Shown here: positions 35,766 through 46,910 of the stretch, piece by piece | How the letters are laid out: each line of letters begins with the position of its first letter | How positions within the stretch are numbered: the first letter of the stretch is position 1 | Assembly (NCBI RefSeq): GCF_018446385.1 | Contig: NC_055992.1 | Location: forward strand, 97,482,947-97,546,946 | Length of the DNA stretch: 64,000 bases | DNA from: Zingiber officinale | Taxonomy: Eukaryota > Streptophyta > Magnoliopsida > Zingiberales > Zingiberaceae | Reading direction: 5' to 3' | Program-made: the position numbers and the translations under genes | Notes under the pieces: model-generated | What the model was told of the DNA's origin: nothing | Seen by the model: only the letters and a program-made list of their open reading frames with translations | Databases searched by the model: none

Positions 35766-37253
35766 AATATATAAGAAGAAAGACAAGGCCCTAAGCTGGG
35801 GACGTCTATTTAAACCTTACCCTCAAAAGCCTCACCGGGGGGAATGTTGCCACCGGCCCTAGGAAGGTTTCATGCCCCTTTTTGTTTTCTCCAGCGGTGC
35901 TAGAGCTTCAACGGAAGACAAGGATTTAATCAGGAGCTAAATACTTAAGGCATGCTCTCTAACTTGTAATGCTTTAGTTAGTTTCTATGGTTTGTGACTT
36001 TGGGTTCCATAGGTTGAGGTAAAATGCTCTAGTTTAAGTTCTCTTCTTAAGTTTTTAAAGATTTGTATAAATGTGGGACTTCGGATTCTATAGATTTCTA
36101 TGTTCATTTTGATTTTAAGAAGTTGTGATTTAGGTTCCTTCTTCATCTCTATTTGGAAATTAGAAATTTGTTTATGCTTCCAATGGATTTTAGGACTTGT
36201 AAGTTTTGGATGTTTATGGAACCCTATGTCCTTTTGTGTTTTTAAGAAGATGATACCATGATTTAGGTTCCTTCCTCACCTCTACATGGAAGCTAGAGAA
36301 TTATTTATATTCCCATTAAATTTAGAACTTGTAGGTTTCGGATCCATAAGGGTAGTCCTAAAATTCTATTTTAGAAGTTATATAGTTATCACGATGTTGC
36401 ACTACAAGTTGCTTCATGTTTACCCTTAAAAGTTAGAGAAATTTGCATGCTCAATATATAGAGTAGAACTTCCAAATTTTAGATTCTTTAAGGCTTGGTT
36501 TAAATTCTGTTATAGAGGTTTAGTTGTCATGATGATGCACTATGAGTCGCTTCATGTTTTTTTTTCTATTGCTTTACTATTAGAAACTAGACAACTATGC
36601 ATGTTCAAATTATATTATTTGCCTTGCAAGTTTCGAACATAATAAGGGGAGTTTTCTGGGGGCCATATTCATCATATTGTTGCTCTACTATTCCTTCATG
36701 CCTTTCTCAAATTATGTTTAATTTAAGTTCCCCCTGTTCCAGTATGTTAGGTACCCTAAATGAGTTTTGGTTTTGGTGGTATGTATGTGTTGGGGAAATT
36801 ATACCATGCTAGCTTCTTTAGATTTGTAAGGTTTAGATTTTATAGATTCCTATGCTCTTTTGCTATTTGGAAGTCAATACCATGTTGCTCCTAGTACTTG
36901 TAACCTTCAGAGTTTAGTATGAATGTTTTGAGTTACTCATGCTCCTCCCACCATGGCAATTTAGTGGACTTTAATGGCTACATTTAGATTTCGGATCCGT
37001 AGGTTGGGTAAGTTTATGTTATTATTCTTTGCTTCTTATTTTGATAACCTTGGATGCTCATGAAATGAACCCACTTACAATGATGCACCTGTTAAATATG
37101 GTATTTCATGCTTACGTAGTAATCATGCTTAGATATGTATGTTTGAGTGCATGCCTATGTAATGATTATGTTTAGGTTTCCGTACATGCTTATATTCATG
37201 TCATTGTAGTGATCGTGATCATGGTTGTGCTTATACTCATGTTTATGTTTATG

Positions 37254-37531
37254 GAAATAGGTGGTTGGTTTTAACCGGGGACCTAAGCCCGGGAGGCGTA
37301 CCAAATTATGTATGGATTGAGTTATGAATCAGGGACCTACGCCCGGGGAGCTTGCCTAATTATGTATGGGTTGAGTTATGAACCGGAGACCTACGCCCAG
37401 GGAGCTTGCCAAATTATATATGGGTTGAGTTATGAACCGGAGACCTACGCCCGGGGAGCTTGCCTAATTATGTATGGGTTGAGTTATGAACCGGAGACCC
37501 ACGCCCGGGGAGCTTGACAAATTATGTATGG
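37254..37531. repeat. 54-bp tandem repeat, about five units
   Basis: Units start at about 37254 (diverged), 37308, 37362, 37416 and 37470, with core GGGTTGAGTTATGAACCGGA. The unit is a multiple of three, giving a chance frame of MYGLSYEPETYARGACLI repeats at 37308-37517 that is not called as a gene. Confidence 0.9.
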
Positions 37532-38342
37532 ATAGTGGATTCGTTCCAAGGTTCGGATTCCTATCAACCTAGTGCTAGGATAGTTGTCTGATCAACAACT
37601 TATGTAATGGTACTGCTATGTGCAACCAAGTCACCACCATGATATGTTTATAAGCACGCATGCAAGTATGTTCATGTCATGTTCTTGTTCATCCTTATGC
37701 TTATGTTCATGTTTATATTACATTTTTATTAATATTTATGCTAGGTATATGATTACATTATGTTATGTTGTGTTTATGGTTATGATTGTGTTATGATTAT
37801 GTTATCTTCATGTTTATGTTTATATTTACATTAATGTTTATGAAAATGTTTATGATTATGTTCATGTTATGCTTATGCCTATGCCTATAGATCAAGTCAA
37901 TCATTATGCTTAGTCCATCTATCATGCTTACTTTGTTGTTGTCACGCTTATGTTATTTCCTATGCTTATGTTCATAGTATGTATGTAAGGAGGTCTTAAG
38001 TTACCATAGATGTGGTTTCCTTAGTACACTAGATCATAGACGCTAACTAATGCATAATACTGTTTTGAGTATGCTGAGTCTCCCGACTCACAGTTTATAA
38101 TTTTTCAGGCAATGAGTTACACCAGGACAGGAGGCATTGATCAGTGAGCCAATTCAAAACAAGGGCAGTACAACCCGAAGACCATACCTTTTAAATTCCG
38201 CATTTAGCTATGTTTTCTTTTGAATCGTCTATGTAAAAATTTTGAAGGAACCATTATGGGAGTATGAGTAAGTGATGTCCGTAGGTTATGTATTAGATAT
38301 ATAACATAATAATATGCATAAAATTAGGGACGTTACAAAAAC

Positions 38343-39680
38343 TTTGGCAAAAGATCCCCATATTCTTAAATATTTATAGGATGATTGTCTTCCATTCTAC
38401 AACTCATAAGGACTCTTATCTATTTTATTCCGGGACACCTTATTTAGAAGATAATTAGTCGTTAACACAGCTTCCCCCTACATGAACTCTGGCAATTAAA
38501 AGTTTAATAGAAGAGCGTTCATCATCTCCTTTAGAGTGTTGTTCTTCCGCTCAGCAACACCATTTTGCTGAGGCATATAAGGAGTTGTTATTCATGTATA
38601 ATCCTATGTTTAGCATATAACTCAATGAACGGTGATACATATTCATCACCTCGATCATTTCAAATCACCTTAATCTTTTTATTAAGTTGGTTTTCAATCT
38701 CATTCTTATAGAAAGTAAATTTCTCTATACCTTCATCCTTACTTTTGAGAAGACACATATACCAATATTTTGTGTTATCACCTACAAAAGTGATAAACTA
38801 TTTATTCCCACCACGTGTTGACGTACTTTTGAGGTCACACACGCCAGTGTGAATTAGCTTAAGTGGTTCATTACTTCTCTTAATATGTTGAAAGGATGAC
38901 CTAGTCATTTTCGTTTCAACACAAGTCTCACACTTGTATTTTGGGGCAAGGTGGAATCTAAGTATATTTTGCATGTTTATTAATTTACACAACACATCAT
39001 AGTTAACATGTCCTAGTTTAGCATACCATAAATATAAAGACTAAAGCATATAAGTGGAAGAGCTTTCATCTTTATTTATCTTAGGCCTAATGGCTATTAC
39101 ATTGAGATTAAATAACCTATCAGATACATAGGTCCTTCCTACAAGCATTACATTCTTGGACAGTACAACTCTGTCTAACTCAAAAATAATCCTAAAACCA
39201 TGCTTGCTTAATAGTGATCCGGACACTAAATTCTTCTAAATCTTCAGAACATACAACACATTATTCAAAGGTCTTTGTCCGAGGTCATCTTCAGCACTAC
39301 TTTTCCTTAGCTTATGGATGTCCGAGGTTGCTGAGTTCCCCATGAACAGCTTATCCTCACCTTTTACTTCTTCAAAGTTGTGAAGCAACTCCTTATTACA
39401 GTAAACATGTCAGGTGGCTCCTGTATTAACAATTGTCATGGGTTCGAACTTGCTAAGTTTAGTTAGGAGACAACAACGCAAAGGTCATCCATCTCTGGTT
39501 CCTCGTTCAGGTTGACCTCCTGCTTCTTCTGGGTTGAAGCACTTCGATCATAGTTGAAGCACTCCCTAGAGAATTTATTAATGCCTCCTCTGGGTTCCAT
39601 CTTGGAAGGCTTGAGATTCTTCTGTTTCAATTTTTGACCATGCTCGATCATGTTGGATTTCACAGTAGCCTGAGAGAACA
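38343..39680 (-). pseudogene. Copia remnant: gag zinc-knuckle region to integrase
   Basis: Minus-strand pieces from right to left: 39681-39463 holds the end of gag with a damaged zinc knuckle (SRECFNYDRS); 38995-38798 holds the GAG-pre-integrase and integrase start (LGHVNY.. upstream, CETCVETKMTRSSF, then GVCDLKS); 38797-38400 continues as integrase core (KSKDEGIEKFTFYKNEIENQ, then NDRGDEYVSPF and a PQQNGVAER-like motif). Frameshifts and stops are frequent. It joins 43552-44222 on the gag side after removal of the nested gag-only element. Confidence 0.8.
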
Positions 39681-39686
39681 ACTTTC

Positions 39687-40538
39687 TGTTGGAACCCTAA
39701 GGTTGTTTTGATGCGATCAAACAAGTTAAGTTAGGTCCTGTTTGGTTTAACCCTTGTGTCTAAGTGTGCAGAAGCTTAGGAGCACAGGAAATCGAGTGGA
39801 AGGCGCGACTAGAGAGAAGGACTGCACGGGAGAGAGCCGACGGGCTCGGTACGCCCGAGGGACGAGGTGCCATGGAAGAATACACTGGTGGACGAGAAGA
39901 ACATATGAGACATTTGAGGGATGAGAAGCCGGGGAGGAAGGCTGCTACCAGAAATTGAGTTCGGCTAAGCACTATTCCGGATGGGCAAGATCACCCAAGC
40001 AAGCGAAATTAGAGTGGAAACCCCGGACCGAGGCGAGTAGAACCAAAGAAGAGGGTCCGGACTACAAAAGTCAACCATGTTGAATTTTGTGGGTCCAGAT
40101 GCCCGGAACTCAATTTTTATCAGAATTAGCGTGTATGTTAACCAATGCGCCGGTGATAGAATTCTATCCCACTCTAGGCGTCCGGAACCTTCCAGGCACC
40201 CGAAATAGTGCTATATATAAATATATCTCTGATTTCAGTAGTTCAAACAATAACTTGTAATTCATTTCTTTCTGTTCTACTTTCATTTGTGAGCTGTTAA
40301 CGTTGTAAGAGGCTACTCCGCCGAAGGAGATCGTCATAAAGTGTGTTTCATTTTCCTTGGATTAGCAATCTTCTGATTACAAACCAAGTAAGTCTCCTTG
40401 TATTTCTGTCTCTGTAATTAGTCTCTTAGTTTTTTTATTACAAGTGTTCTTTATTAAGCTATAAGTCGAGAAAGGGTTGAGTTTGTTTTTGCAGTGCATT
40501 TCACGCCTCCTCTCTTGCTAGCCACCAAGGGACCAACA
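39687..40538 (+). repeat. 5' LTR of the gag-only element
   Basis: TG..CA ended LTR, with the primer site three bases further in. A TATA-like TATATATAAATATA lies near 40213-40226, followed by a conserved leader that includes GTTAACGTTGTAAGAGGCTA (about 40297). Confidence 0.9.
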
Positions 40539-40598
40539 AGTAGTATCGGAGCAAGGACGCTTCAGAAGAACTAACCGCCGACCGAAGTAAAGAAACCA

Positions 40599-42059
40599 AT
40601 GGCCGGACCAAGCATCGTTCCACCAAAATTCGAGGGAGACTTCGTACACTGGAAACGCCGAATAGAGGTATTTCTAAAAACTGACTTTTAGATTCATTTA
40701 ATAATCAAGTATGGTTTTGTAGCTCCTAGGAATCAAAATAGAGAAGAAAAGGAAGAGAGTCTTTGGATGAAAAAAGAACAAAATGATTCTGTAGCAAATA
40801 ACCAAGCGGAATATCACTTGCTGAGCGTGCTGCCGCCTCAAGAAGTCAACCGCATCTGGAGCTACTCATCGGCCAAAGAACTCTGGGAAAAATTCCTGGA
40901 ACTCCACGAAGGCACATCCGAAGCTAAGCTCACAAGACGAGACATACTTTAGAACAAACTGACAAATATCCGTCTGGAAAAAGGTGAGAATGTAGCCGAT
41001 CTACACGCGAAGGTCAAAGAATTAATCACCGGACTCGAAAATCTTGGTGAAACGGTAACCAACCGGGACTTGATATGCTACGCACTCAATGTCTTTCCTA
41101 GGACTCCAGAATGGACCTCGATAATTGACGCCTACTACATCTCAAAGGACCTAGATGTAAGTACCCTAGAGAAACTCTTTTCTACTCTAGAATTATATGA
41201 AACTAGATGTGCAAGTACAACAAAAGAGTCAAGCCAAATTATGGCACTAAATGCAACTAAGAAGGATGAACCCGAGTCAGACTCGGAAGAAAATCAAGAA
41301 GCTTACATGGTAAGAAAATTCAGAAAATGCTTTGGATCTAACAAATTTAAAGAAATGAAGAACAAGAAAAATCCAAGAAATAGAAGAAGGGTTTGTTGCT
41401 ACCAGCGCCAAAAGGAAAGACACATAAAAGAGGGCTGCCCAGAACTCAAAAAGGAAAAAGGCAAGATGCCCAAGCAAAACAAGCACAAGACTCTAACTGC
41501 TACTTGGGACGACAACTCATCATCAGAATCAGAAATAAAAGAATATGTCGAACTAACACTGATGACAAGCCATGAAGAACAAAGCACCTCAGAAGCTAGC
41601 ATCGATGAAGGGGGAGTGACTTCAGATGAATGTAGCGAAGCAAGGGGAGAGTCAAGCTTCAAGTCTGATATGGTAAGTGAGGTATGCCTCTTACCTCCTG
41701 ATCAACTCTATTTCGGTATTAAGTCTATGGAAAAATCTATGTACAAGTTAAAAAATAAAAATGATAAATTAAAAAATGAAAACTTAGAAATAAAAAGAAT
41801 TTTAGCGAAATCATCTCTAATAGAAGATTTTGAAAAAGTAAAATTTGAAAATGTTAAATTAAAAGAAGAAATAGAAAACTTGAAAAATTTTGCATGTTCA
41901 AATGTTTCTATTTTTAGAAACTATAGAGGATTAAATTGGTACTATAGATTTCATAAAGGTCATATCAGAAAAGTAACAAAATCTTATATCCCTAGAAAAT
42001 ACCTAATTAACCCTGTAGGAAGGAACCTATATTGGGTTCCAAAAACTTGTTTAGATTAA
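40599..42059 (+). pseudogene. Gag of the gag-only element, two in-frame amber stops
   Basis: One frame runs from ATG 40599 to TAA 42057-42059, 487 codons, interrupted only by TAG at 40689-40691 and 40950-40952. The first 270 codons resemble the UBN2 gag domain of Copia elements (FEGDFVHWKRRIEVF, SAKELWEKFLELHEG, LENLGETVTNRDL). A zinc-knuckle remnant follows (CYQRQKERHIKEGC): the second Cys and the Gly of a CCHC knuckle are Arg, so zinc and RNA binding are probably lost. The tail has a Lys/Glu coiled-coil stretch (about 41720-41890). Gag would form the particle. The two stops are single transitions from TGG-like and CAG-like codons. Confidence 0.85.
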
Positions 42060-42706
42060 AAAGTGAAATTAGACTTAGGGCTTTCAGGTTGGAAAATTAA
42101 ATATTTGAATTCATTAAAAGGTTTTGTCTAGAAGTGGTTGATGATCCAATAACCAAGAAGCTCTAGTACCTCGCCACAACCTGGAAGCCAATTTCTGAAT
42201 TGAATTTTTAATTGACAAACTGATAAGCATGAAATAGTTAATTAAATTAAATACTTTCAATATTTATCAAATGTTTAACATTTGTTAAAATTTTTAAAAT
42301 TACAAACTTCACTTAAATTTTGTTTTTAAATTTCACTTTAAAATTTATCTTTAATTGCAAACTTCATTAAAAAGTTTTTGTTAAAAATTATTATTTTTTA
42401 ATCTATTTAACTTAAATATTATAAGTTATTTTATACGTTGCACACAAATTCTATCTTTAAACTTAAAAAAAAATTCTACATGAAATTTTTCTGCACAAAA
42501 ATCAGAATTACCCTTAGATCTGTTGTGATACCTCATTTTTTTAATGTGATCAAAAGGGAGAAGGAACTATTAAGTCTAGGGGGAGGTATTATCCAAATTT
42601 CAAATTATAAAATCCTTTTTGCACTTATTTGTAAAATTATTCGTTTTTACATTATATTTGTTTACCCTAGCTTAACTTAGGTTGCTCATATCAAAAAGGA
42701 GGAGAT

Positions 42707-43546
42707 TGTTGGAATCCCAAGGTTGTTTTGATGTAATCAAACAAGGTAAGTTAAGTCCTATTTGGTTTAACTCCTGTGACTAAGTGTGTAGGAGCTTGGG
42801 AGCATAGAAAATCGAGCGGAAGATGCGGCTAGCGAGAAGGACGGCACGAGAGAGAGCCGACGGGCTCGGTGCGCCCGAGGGACGAGGTGCCGCGGAAGAG
42901 TACACTGGTGGACGAGAAGAACGTACGCGACGTTCGAGGGACGAGAAGCCGGGGAGGAAGGTTGCTCGAGGAGAAGGCCGAAAATTGAGTTCGGGTGAAC
43001 CATATTCCGGATGGCCGAGATCACCCAAGCAAGCGGAACCGGAGTGGAAGACCCGGACCGAGACAAGCAGAACCGGAGCAGAGGGCTTGGATCAAAAAAG
43101 TCAACCATGTTGAATTTTGTGGGTATGGGCACCTGAAACTCAATTTTTATCAGAATCGACATGTACATTGACCAACGTATCGGGGATAGAATTCTATCCC
43201 ACTCCAGGCGCCCGGAACCCTTCCAAGTGTCCGGAACAGTGATATAAATATAGCTCTAATTTTAGTAATTCATTTCTTTCTATTCTACTTTCATTTGTGA
43301 GATGTTAACGTTGTAAGAGGCTACTCCGCCCAAAGGAGATCGTCATAAAGTGCGCTTCATTTTCTTTAGATTAACAATCTTCTGATTACAAACCAAGTAA
43401 GTCTCCTTGTGTTTCTGTCTCTGTAATTAGTCTCTTAATTTTTTATTACAAGTGTTCTTTATTAAGCTATAAGTCGAGAAAGGGTTGAGTTTGTTTTTGC
43501 AGGACAATTCACCCCTCCCCTCTTGCCAGCCACCAAGGGACCAACA
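42707..43546 (+). repeat. 3' LTR of the gag-only element
   Basis: Partner of 39687-40538, differing by scattered substitutions and small gaps. It is followed by the CTTTC target duplication. Confidence 0.9.
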
Positions 43547-43551
43547 CTTTC

Positions 43552-44222
43552 TCTCTAAACTCTTGTTGTCTTCTTCGATGTGAAGTCTAACAATGAGTTC
43601 TTCCACATTCATCTCCTTCTACTTATGCTTCAGGTAGTTCTTGAAGTCCTTCCAGCATGGAGGCAACTTCTCAATGATAGCAGCCACCTGGAAGGTTTCA
43701 CTCATAATCATCCCTTCTGAGTGAATCTCGTGTAAGATCACCTGAAACACCTGGACTTGGTTGATCACCATATTGGAGGCAACCATCTTACAGTCCAGGA
43801 ATCGACCCACAATGAATTTCTTAGCTCCCGCATCCTCCAATTTGTACTTCTTATATAAGGACTCCCATAACTCCTTAGACGTTCTCTTCATGTCATACAC
43901 AACGTACAATAAGTTAGCAAAGCAGTTGAGGGTGTAATTTCGATAAACAAACTTAAAATGAGTTAATGCCTCCACTGTATTGATGGTATGAACATCAACA
44001 TCCTCAGCATGCGTGCGTGGGAGGGGGGGGGTCCTCGGTTAAGAACCAAATCAGATTTAGCGTGGTCAAGTAGAAGAGCATCTTCTGCTGCCACCTCTTG
44101 AAGTTCAATCCAGTGAACTTCTCTAGCCTTTCCCCATGGTTGATTGACACAGTTCCAATCGGGGCAGAGGGGACCTTCATGTATTAAATCTGTTGCACCT
44201 CAACACTTTATTCTGTGGCCAT
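43552..44222 (-). pseudogene. Gag N-terminal part of the old Copia element
   Basis: The minus strand reads from about 44222 (a MATEYSVEVQQI start) through GLNFKRWQQKMLFYLTTLNL (about 44110-44050) and an open stretch at 43975-43619 with the UBN2 motifs KELWESLYKKYKLEDAGAKK and AAIIEKLPPCWKDFKNYLKH, then a further piece to 43552 (VEELIVRLHIEEDNKSLERK). The frame is cut there by the gag-only element and resumes at 39681. Stops near 44190, 44055 and 43617 show it is dead. Confidence 0.85.
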
Positions 44223-44251
44223 TTCAACAGAACCAGAGTCTGTTTCAAGAT

Positions 44252-45575
44252 TGTCCAACAATCTTGAAATAGATTTTGGAGAATTAGCTGAATTTAAATT
44301 GCACCAAATTAAATTTAACTTATCTATTGATATGACCTGAGCAGATAATCTTAGGCTACCAGCGGGGGCTAATTTCTTCCAAGTGCTTAGTGCAGACTAC
44401 ATAGTGGTCGTGTGAGCAAAGTGACCGAACGGGAAGAGCGGTCAAGCGGGCAAAGTAGACCATGAGGCATAGTAGCCAAATAGACAGATCGGCCGAGCAT
44501 GCAGAGTGGTCAAGCAGGTCGTGAGACAGAGTAGGTAAGTGGTAGAGCATGTAGATCGGCCAAGTGGGCCCAATGTCCAGGCAACTGAAAGGTTGAGCAA
44601 TGAAGATCGTCGAGCGTCAAGTCTTAGTGGATGAGTGGAGTGGAGTCGTCGATCGGGCAGTACAATAGAGTCATTGATTAGGTCAAGTGGCGCAAAGCAG
44701 TCGAGTGAGCAGGGCGACCAAGTCGCTGATCAGACTGAGTGATCGGCTGGGCATATCGGCTAACCGAGTAGTGTGGTCTAGCGGGCGAGTGGACTGAGCC
44801 CTGTGATGATCGCAGTTTCCTTGAAACAGATTCAATTCACCCCACCTCTAGTTGTGCTTCAAGGTTTTCTCGGGCCGTCTATTTCCTAATATACAACGGT
44901 TAATCGTGATTCTCATTAAGTGCTGGTGATCGCGGCGAACTGAAAGGTACTCGACTGCTATCACGAGTATTCCGCTGAGTAAGAGATGCACGATAGAGGA
45001 GGAGGGGAACGAAGGTGGAGAGCTTCAGTTTTTTTTTTTTTTGTGTGTATTGCTCAAGGCCATGGTCTCCCTTTATATAGTAGCACCATCTCTTATCTGC
45101 ATTGAACGTCAAGTAATGATCATTCAATACCTAAAGATTTATTATAATCATCGGTCATCAATGGTCGACCATTACTATTTGGGCGATTACAAAATCGTCA
45201 TTAACAATAGTTAATGCGTCCGTTATCTTTTTGAGTAAAAATTAAAAAGAATTCATATGGTAAAATGTTAGTTGTTTTACTTGGGTAAATTTTGCCCTAA
45301 CTGGTTCGACATTTGGCACGCGTAGGTCATGCTCGCACATGAGTCTAACTTGGATCGGTGCAATCCAGACCCTATATTTGTACCCTTTACATATTCACAT
45401 GTAAGAGAGAGTCTCTTCCTATATATCTGTTCACATCATCAATGCATATGAATTAATATAAATCAACCAATATAATTTAAAACGGTCAATATAAAATTAA
45501 AATTTTGTTGAGAATAATTTTTTTTTCCTCTTACGCATTTTCTCCATTTATATATATCTAATAATTTTCCACCCA
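44252..45575 (-). repeat. Right (5') LTR of the old Copia element
   Basis: It starts TGTCCAACAATC and ends about TTTTCCACCCA. On the minus strand a TATA box (CTATATAAAGGGAG, near 45082-45069) marks the promoter, and GC-rich short repeats occupy 44400-44790. The adjacent primer site is degenerate (TCTGTTTCA instead of CTGATACCA). Confidence 0.7.
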
Positions 45576-46910
45576 CCGCTAATTGCTATTGAGTAGTACA
45601 GTTGAGGTGTCCTTTTATTTTATTTTTTTTAAAAAGGTATATATCTATATAATTAATAATTTATATAATTCGAAGAGCCCTTTGGATCTTGCCCTTTGGG
45701 TTTCAGCAGTTACGTGATTCGAGGCAGTAGATGCAGCATGGGAAGCTGCGAACGTAGGAAATCGCACAGCCTTCGCCCTCCCTGGTTGCAATGGCAAATC
45801 TTCATTCATATTTTAAAATAAAATTCTCGGTCGCAGTGCTTCATTCTCGGATCTCTTCCATTTATGTAAATGAATACATAAACTAAATTAAGAGCATCGA
45901 CAAAAAATTGCACGAGATGTTGTCTTTATGCTTGCATGATCTAACCATTTTCATTTAGCAGCTTGTGCTTGCTACGAAATCTTGTTCATATATTTGATAA
46001 TTGGAAAGGTACACATGGGCTGCCTACTGTCTTAGCTTTTTGCACTCACTGTCAAGGTTTCAATCATGATTAATACGAATCTATAGAGTTCAATATTTTC
46101 TTCTCATATTATCATTATGATCTTTTGTTATTAGTTATTTATTTCTAGTGATTCGTTGTTTTACATATTGATTGGTGGAGAGCCACAAGCCATCAATTAC
46201 TTGGCCTATAAAAGTCTCTGGTGATGTTGATAGGAGACAGAATGATCCACGATCAAGTAGCAATCACTTATTGAAGATCAAGTAACAATCAGTTATTACA
46301 ATGTAGGTTGAAGAAATAAACAGAGAATTAAATAAAAATAAACATTGTCTATGGAGTATGGAATGTCACACAATCAAACACCTTTCCTTCAATTTGAGAT
46401 TAACAGGATACAATTAGCAATAGAGGCAGCAGTTCGATTTTTTTTTACATTTTTTTCTACTTCTTTCTACAGATGGAATAGCTCAATGTTAATTGAGATT
46501 CATACAATTGCAACCTAAATCTTTAGGTATTAACCATCTAACTGCAATCCATTACAAATTACATCAGCAAGGAGGCAAAATTACCTCCCAACTGTGGAAA
46601 ACGAAACAAACAGACATTAGAAATGGACTGGTTCGATCACTTCACAGCTATGGAATCGGACGACATCAACAAGCAAGACTTTTTGATCACTTCACAACTA
46701 TGGAATTGGACGACATCGACAAGCAAGACTTTAAGATGTGCATTCGTCTGTGATCTGAACATTGAACCACAAAACACTTCAATGATCATAATTTGGATCC
46801 TCCATCTTTAAGTCCAAAGAAGCTTTGCTCTGGAACAATAGCTAGCCATACATACAATCCCAGCTGGCAGGCCAATTAATCAAAAGGAAAAGGAAGAGGA
46901 ATACATACAT
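45576..46910. other. Intergenic, 3' flank of the kinase gene
   Basis: No gene is supported. 45580-46440 is unremarkable AT-rich DNA. 46633-46732 is a 50-bp direct duplication (core GATCACTTCACARCTATGGA). 46740-46910 is probably the 3' untranslated region of the kinase gene. Confidence 0.5.
46633..46732. repeat. 50-bp direct duplication
   Basis: Two adjacent copies (46633-46682, 46683-46732) differ at a handful of positions. They lie about 180 bp beyond the kinase stop codon, possibly in its 3' untranslated region. Confidence 0.85.

Larger units (their letters stand above)
34486..38337. mobile_element. 3852-bp solo LTR, probably Gypsy (Del/Tekay-like)
   Basis: It starts TGTAGTGTCC, ends GGGACGTTACA (inverted ends TGTA-YGTCC) and is flanked by perfect AAAAC duplications (34481-34485, 38338-38342). 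Excising it restores the Copia integrase frame across the junction. It contains no coding domain, primer site or polypurine tract, so it is a solo LTR of unusual length. Internal features are a 421-bp tandem duplication (about 34960-35765) and a 54-bp repeat array (37254-37531). TGT..ACA ends and a CCCGGGGAGC-rich repeat recall Del/Tekay-type LTRs; that family call is an inference. Confidence 0.82.
39687..43546 (+). mobile_element. Gag-only Copia-like LTR element (TR-GAG type)
   Basis: LTR1 is 39687-40538 (852 bp) and LTR2 is 42707-43546 (840 bp); both start TGTTGGAA and end GGGACCAACA. Perfect CTTTC duplications flank the element (39682-39686, 43547-43551). The primer site TAGTATCGGAGC (40541-40552) is a two-mismatch tRNA-iMet site, and the polypurine tract AAAAAGGAGGAGA is at 42693-42705. 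Only a gag gene lies between; no protease, integrase or RT is present. This is the layout of TR-GAG elements, which must borrow enzymes from autonomous relatives. LTRs are about 88% identical by eye, so the insertion is not recent. Confidence 0.9.
30902..45575 (-). mobile_element. Old Copia retrotransposon, split by two nested elements
   Basis: Left LTR is about 30902-32114 and right LTR about 44252-45575. They share GACCTGAGCAGATAA near 30982 and 44334, the CCAAGTGCT block and the TCTCCCTTTA-type promoter complement (about 31667, 45069). Between them, reading right to left on the minus strand, are gag, integrase, reverse transcriptase and RNase H remnants in standard Copia order. Removing the insertions at 34486-38337 and 39687-43546 leaves about 4.4 kb of interior, a normal Copia size. 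The LTRs are strongly diverged and every frame has stops, so it is ancient. Outer target duplications were not found and LTR ends are approximate. Confidence 0.82.

Noticed and set aside
37630-37990. ATGTTTATG-rich stretch as a coding or satellite array
   Set aside because: Only cryptic low-complexity repetition without a fixed period was visible.
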